DNA of 64,000 nt from Pseudomonadota bacterium. Its GTDB lineage: Bacteria; Desulfobacterota; Binatia; Binatales; Binataceae. Both the position numbers and the translations under genes were made by a program. Below the pieces are notes generated by a model. The model worked only from the letters and a program-made list of their open reading frames with translations, was not told the origin of the DNA and ran no database searches. The stretch lies in the NCBI GenBank assembly GCA_021324755.1, contig JAJPIL010000014.1:62001-126000 (forward strand), in the 5' to 3' direction. Below are positions 61,900 through 64,000 of the stretch, in pieces (within the stretch, counting starts at the first letter, position 1; each line of letters begins with the position of its first letter).

Positions 61900-62859
61900 A
61901 TGGTTGAGCGCGTTAAAGATGAAATAGAGATCTTTACCGGCACGTCCAATCCCGCCTTGGCTGTGGAGGTTTGCCAAAATCTGGCTATCCCGCTTGGATT
62001 GGCCGAAGTCGGGCGCTTTCCCGATGGCGAAATCATGGTCGAGATACGCCAGAACGTAAGGGGTGGGGATTGCTTCGTGCTGCAATCAATTTGCGGCTCG
62101 CCCAACGACAGTTTGATGGAGCTGCTGTTGTTGATCGACGCGTTGCGGCGCGCGTCGGCCAAGCGTATCACTGCTGTCATACCCTACTTCGGCTATGCGC
62201 GCCAGGACCGTAAGGTCGCGCCTAGGGTGCCGATAAGCGCCAAGCTCGTCGCCGACTTAATTACGGTGGCCGGAGCAGCGCGCGTCTTGACGATCGATCT
62301 GCACGCCGGACAGATTCAAGGCTTTTTCAACATCCCGGTAGACAACCTGTACGCGATGCCTGTGCTGGTAGACTACCTGCGTCCGCGTGTGAACGGGCGC
62401 AAGGTGACGGTTGTGTCGCCGGACGCAGGTGGGGTCGAGCGCGCCCGGGCGGTAGCGTCTCGGCTTAACGCTGGGCTTGCCGTGATCGACAAACGGCGCA
62501 GGCGAGCTACCGAGGTCGCCGAGATGCATCTGGTGGGCGAGGTAAATGACGCGGTCGCCGTGCTGGTCGACGACATTATCGATACCGCAGGCACGATAAC
62601 AGAGGCCGCTAAAGTGGTGGCCGCCGCTGGCGCGCAAGAGGTCATCGCTTGCGCCACGCATCCGATCTTTTCGCCGCCGGCCTGCGAGCGGCTCAAGCAG
62701 GCAAACATCAGCGAGATAATAATCACTAATACGGTACCGCTAAAACCGCAGGTGAAGGCCGAGCTCAAGAATTTGCGCGTAATCTCGATCGCCGGGCTAT
62801 TGGCCGAGGCGATCCGAAGAATTCACGATGAAGAGTCAGTTAGCGTTCTCTTTAATTAG
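61900..62859 (+). CDS. prs: Ribose-phosphate pyrophosphokinase
   Basis: A 319-residue enzyme that makes PRPP from ribose-5-phosphate and ATP for nucleotide, His and Trp synthesis. The signature motifs are present: GRFPDGEIMVEI, GYARQDRKVAPRVPIS, the divalent-cation site TIDLHAGQIQGFF and the PRPP loop VLVDDIIDTAGT. Length is normal. Cytoplasmic. Followed after 50 bp by the L25 gene. Confidence 0.97.
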   Translation: MVERVKDEIEIFTGTSNPALAVEVCQNLAIPLGLAEVGRFPDGEIMVEIRQNVRGGDCFVLQSICGSPNDSLMELLLLIDALRRASAKRITAVIPYFGYARQDRKVAPRVPISAKLVADLITVAGAARVLTIDLHAGQIQGFFNIPVDNLYAMPVLVDYLRPRVNGRKVTVVSPDAGGVERARAVASRLNAGLAVIDKRRRRATEVAEMHLVGEVNDAVAVLVDDIIDTAGTITEAAKVVAAAGAQEVIACATHPIFSPPACERLKQANISEIIITNTVPLKPQVKAELKNLRVISIAGLLAEAIRRIHDEESVSVLFN

Positions 62860-62909
62860 TTAGGTCTCTGATAACGTGATCGACTGCGCATAGTTCGAGG
62901 GTAGCAAGA

Positions 62910-63596
62910 ATGGAAACCGTTGAGATTGTTTGTGAAGCCCGTCAAGCCGGCACCAAAGGCCAAGTGCGCGCGCTCAGACGTCAGGGCCGCGTGCCAGCGA
63001 TAATCTATGGTCCACGCACCAAACCTACGCCGGCGGTCATCTCGAGCGCAGAGTTAAAAGCTCACATGGCAGCGATCACGCATCAGCGGCTTATCCGGCT
63101 TCGATCGGACTCACCCGAGCTAAACGACAAGTATGTAATCGTCAAAGACCTTCAACGCGCTCCGCTCACTGGCGCCATATTGCACGCCGACCTCTACGAG
63201 GTCGATCTTAGCCGTCGCATCAAGGTGGCCGTGCCGCTGCGCTTCGTCGGAAGACCGAAGGGTGTTACTGAGGGCGGGGTGCTGCAACCTTTGGAACGCG
63301 AAATCGAGGTCGAGTGCTTGCCGCTTGACATTCCCGAAGTAATTGAAGTTGACGTAAGCGCTTTGGGCATCCACGACGTCATCCAGGTCTCGCAAGTCAA
63401 GCTTCCCGAAAACGTTACCATCCCCCCGGGCGACGATTATCCAATTGTGACCGTGCTGCCGCCGACCGCGGTCGAGGCTCCAGCGGCGGCTGCTGAGGCT
63501 CAAGCTCAAGTTGCCGCCGAAGGCGAGGCTCCGTCGCAGCCTGCTCCGGCCGCTGCCAAAGAATCGTCCAAAGAGGCACCGTCCTCTAAGACTTAA
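62910..63596 (+). CDS. rplY: 50S ribosomal protein L25/general stress protein CTC
   Basis: A 228-residue L25 of the long CTC/TL5 type. The N-terminal 5S-rRNA-binding domain reads METVEIVCEARQAGTKGQVR, RRQGRVPAIIYGP and VIVKDLQRAPLTGAILHADL. The second beta domain has VAVPLRFVGRPKGVTEGGVL and LPENVTIPPGDDYPIVTVLP. The last 45 residues are an Ala/Glu-rich tail, a common lineage-specific extension. It follows prs, as in many genomes; the usual next gene pth is missing here. Confidence 0.95.
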   Translation: METVEIVCEARQAGTKGQVRALRRQGRVPAIIYGPRTKPTPAVISSAELKAHMAAITHQRLIRLRSDSPELNDKYVIVKDLQRAPLTGAILHADLYEVDLSRRIKVAVPLRFVGRPKGVTEGGVLQPLEREIEVECLPLDIPEVIEVDVSALGIHDVIQVSQVKLPENVTIPPGDDYPIVTVLPPTAVEAPAAAAEAQAQVAAEGEAPSQPAPAAAKESSKEAPSSKT

Positions 63597-63936
63597 GCGC
63601 CATCGGCAGAAAAACCCAGTTTGCCTCAGAGCGCGCAAGTTAGCCGCTCGAGTGGAAGTTTGTGTGGCCGAGGTAGGTTTCGCCTATGCTTGTGCGCTGC
63701 TTTCCAGGCGAGCTTGATCAAGGAAAGGCGACGTATGAAGACGATGCATCTCCCATCCAGGAACGGGCAAGCGTGCCGTGCCGCTGAGAAGTTTAGGCAA
63801 GGTTCGCAGCCGAAGAAAAAAGTCGCCTCGGTTAAAAAGTTTTAGGGACCAGAGCGGCAGCACCGTGGGGGTTAAGGCCGAAGCTTTGCGTTAACAGGGT
63901 TAACATAGGGTAACGGGCACAGGAGTGGCACCAGCG
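63597..63936. other. Intergenic region before dnaE
   Basis: About 340 bases between rplY and dnaE. It contains the small basic ORF listed next and otherwise nothing recognised. The last 15 bases hold the AGGAG site of dnaE. Confidence 0.4.
63735..63845 (+). CDS. Possible small basic protein
   Basis: A 36-residue ORF, MKTMHLPSRNGQACRAAEKF then a Lys-rich end. The ATG at 63735 follows AGGAAAGG at a fair distance. It is highly basic and could bind nucleic acid. Such a short ORF may be chance; there is no family match I can name. Confidence 0.3.
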   Translation: MKTMHLPSRNGQACRAAEKFRQGSQPKKKVASVKKF

Positions 63937-64000
63937 ATGAGTTTTGCACACCTTCACGTTCATACGCTTTACAGTCTGCTCGACGGAGCTAACAAGATCG
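63937..64000 (+). CDS. dnaE: DNA polymerase III subunit alpha, N-terminal start (cut by window edge)
   Basis: Only 21 codons are visible: MSFAHLHVHTLYSLLDGAN, the start of the PHP domain of DnaE with the metal-binding HLHVHTxYSLLDG motif. The ATG at 63937 follows AGGAGTGGCACCAGCG. The motif is very specific for DnaE or the closely related DnaE2; the rest is outside the window. Confidence 0.88.
   Translation, partial: MSFAHLHVHTLYSLLDGANKI

Noticed and set aside
1-64000. CRISPR arrays, rRNA operons and insertion sequences
   Set aside because: I looked for regularly spaced repeats, rRNA sequence and transposase motifs with terminal repeats and saw none.

Overview
This 64-kb window is chromosomal DNA from a Gram-negative bacterium: it has a TonB-dependent receptor, a tripartite RND/MFP/TolC efflux pump, periplasmic lipoproteins, a full PTS phosphorelay for dihydroxyacetone and ribosomal protein L25 of the CTC type. 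Starts are often GTG or TTG behind GGAG-type ribosome binding sites. Several CaiB/BaiF CoA-transferases, a luciferase-like flavin monooxygenase, a B-type (ba3-like) oxidase and a bufferin cluster suggest a deep-branching environmental lineage such as Binatota or another Desulfobacterota-like group. That placement is an inference from gene content only; there is no rRNA in the window.

Layout. 1-3.0 kb (minus): a cut-off CaiB/BaiF CoA-transferase, a flavin-dependent oxidoreductase and an alpha/beta hydrolase. 3.1-5.8 kb (minus): B-type heme-copper oxidase subunits I and II, a 52-residue subunit IIa not called by a length-limited ORF search, and a small membrane protein. 6.0-13.4 kb (minus): one operon of a DUF2892 membrane protein, OsmC, TolC, MFP, RND pump and an ArsR-rhodanese regulator. 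13.7-22.4 kb (minus): a glycerol/dihydroxyacetone cluster, glpK-dhaL-dhaM-HPr-EI-HTH regulator-dhaK-glpF-glpD. 22.4-23.8 kb is a 1.4-kb gene-poor gap with several inverted repeats. 23.8-28.4 kb: a TonB-dependent receptor and a mercuric-reductase-like flavoprotein. 28.8-31.6 kb: a bufferin locus (bufA2-type precursor, MNIO enzyme BufB, partner BufC) followed by a damaged MerR regulator.

31.9-41.8 kb is a decayed integrated element. A complete tRNA-Lys(UUU) at 41732-41803 and an exact 36-bp copy of its 3' end at 32466-32501 bracket 9.3 kb. This holds a MobV-type relaxase-primase remnant, a broken HEPN-domain gene, a frameshifted small gene, orphan membrane and lipoproteins, and two intact genes: a solitary DndB-like DGQHR protein and a PC4/p15-like single-stranded-DNA-binding protein. 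A dead tyrosine integrase lies just outside the distal repeat, which suggests accretion of two elements at one tRNA site.

41.9-64 kb returns to ordinary chromosome: a PEP-mutase/isocitrate-lyase family enzyme; a NarX/NarL-like two-component pair; an LPG-synthase-like membrane protein; a sulfotransferase; an FmdB-like zinc ribbon; a complete ECF transporter (S, fused A-A, T); a YciI-CaiB-CaiB-PepP operon; a sugar-type ABC importer (binding protein, two permeases, ATPase); tRNA-Gln(UUG), prs, rplY/ctc and the start of dnaE.
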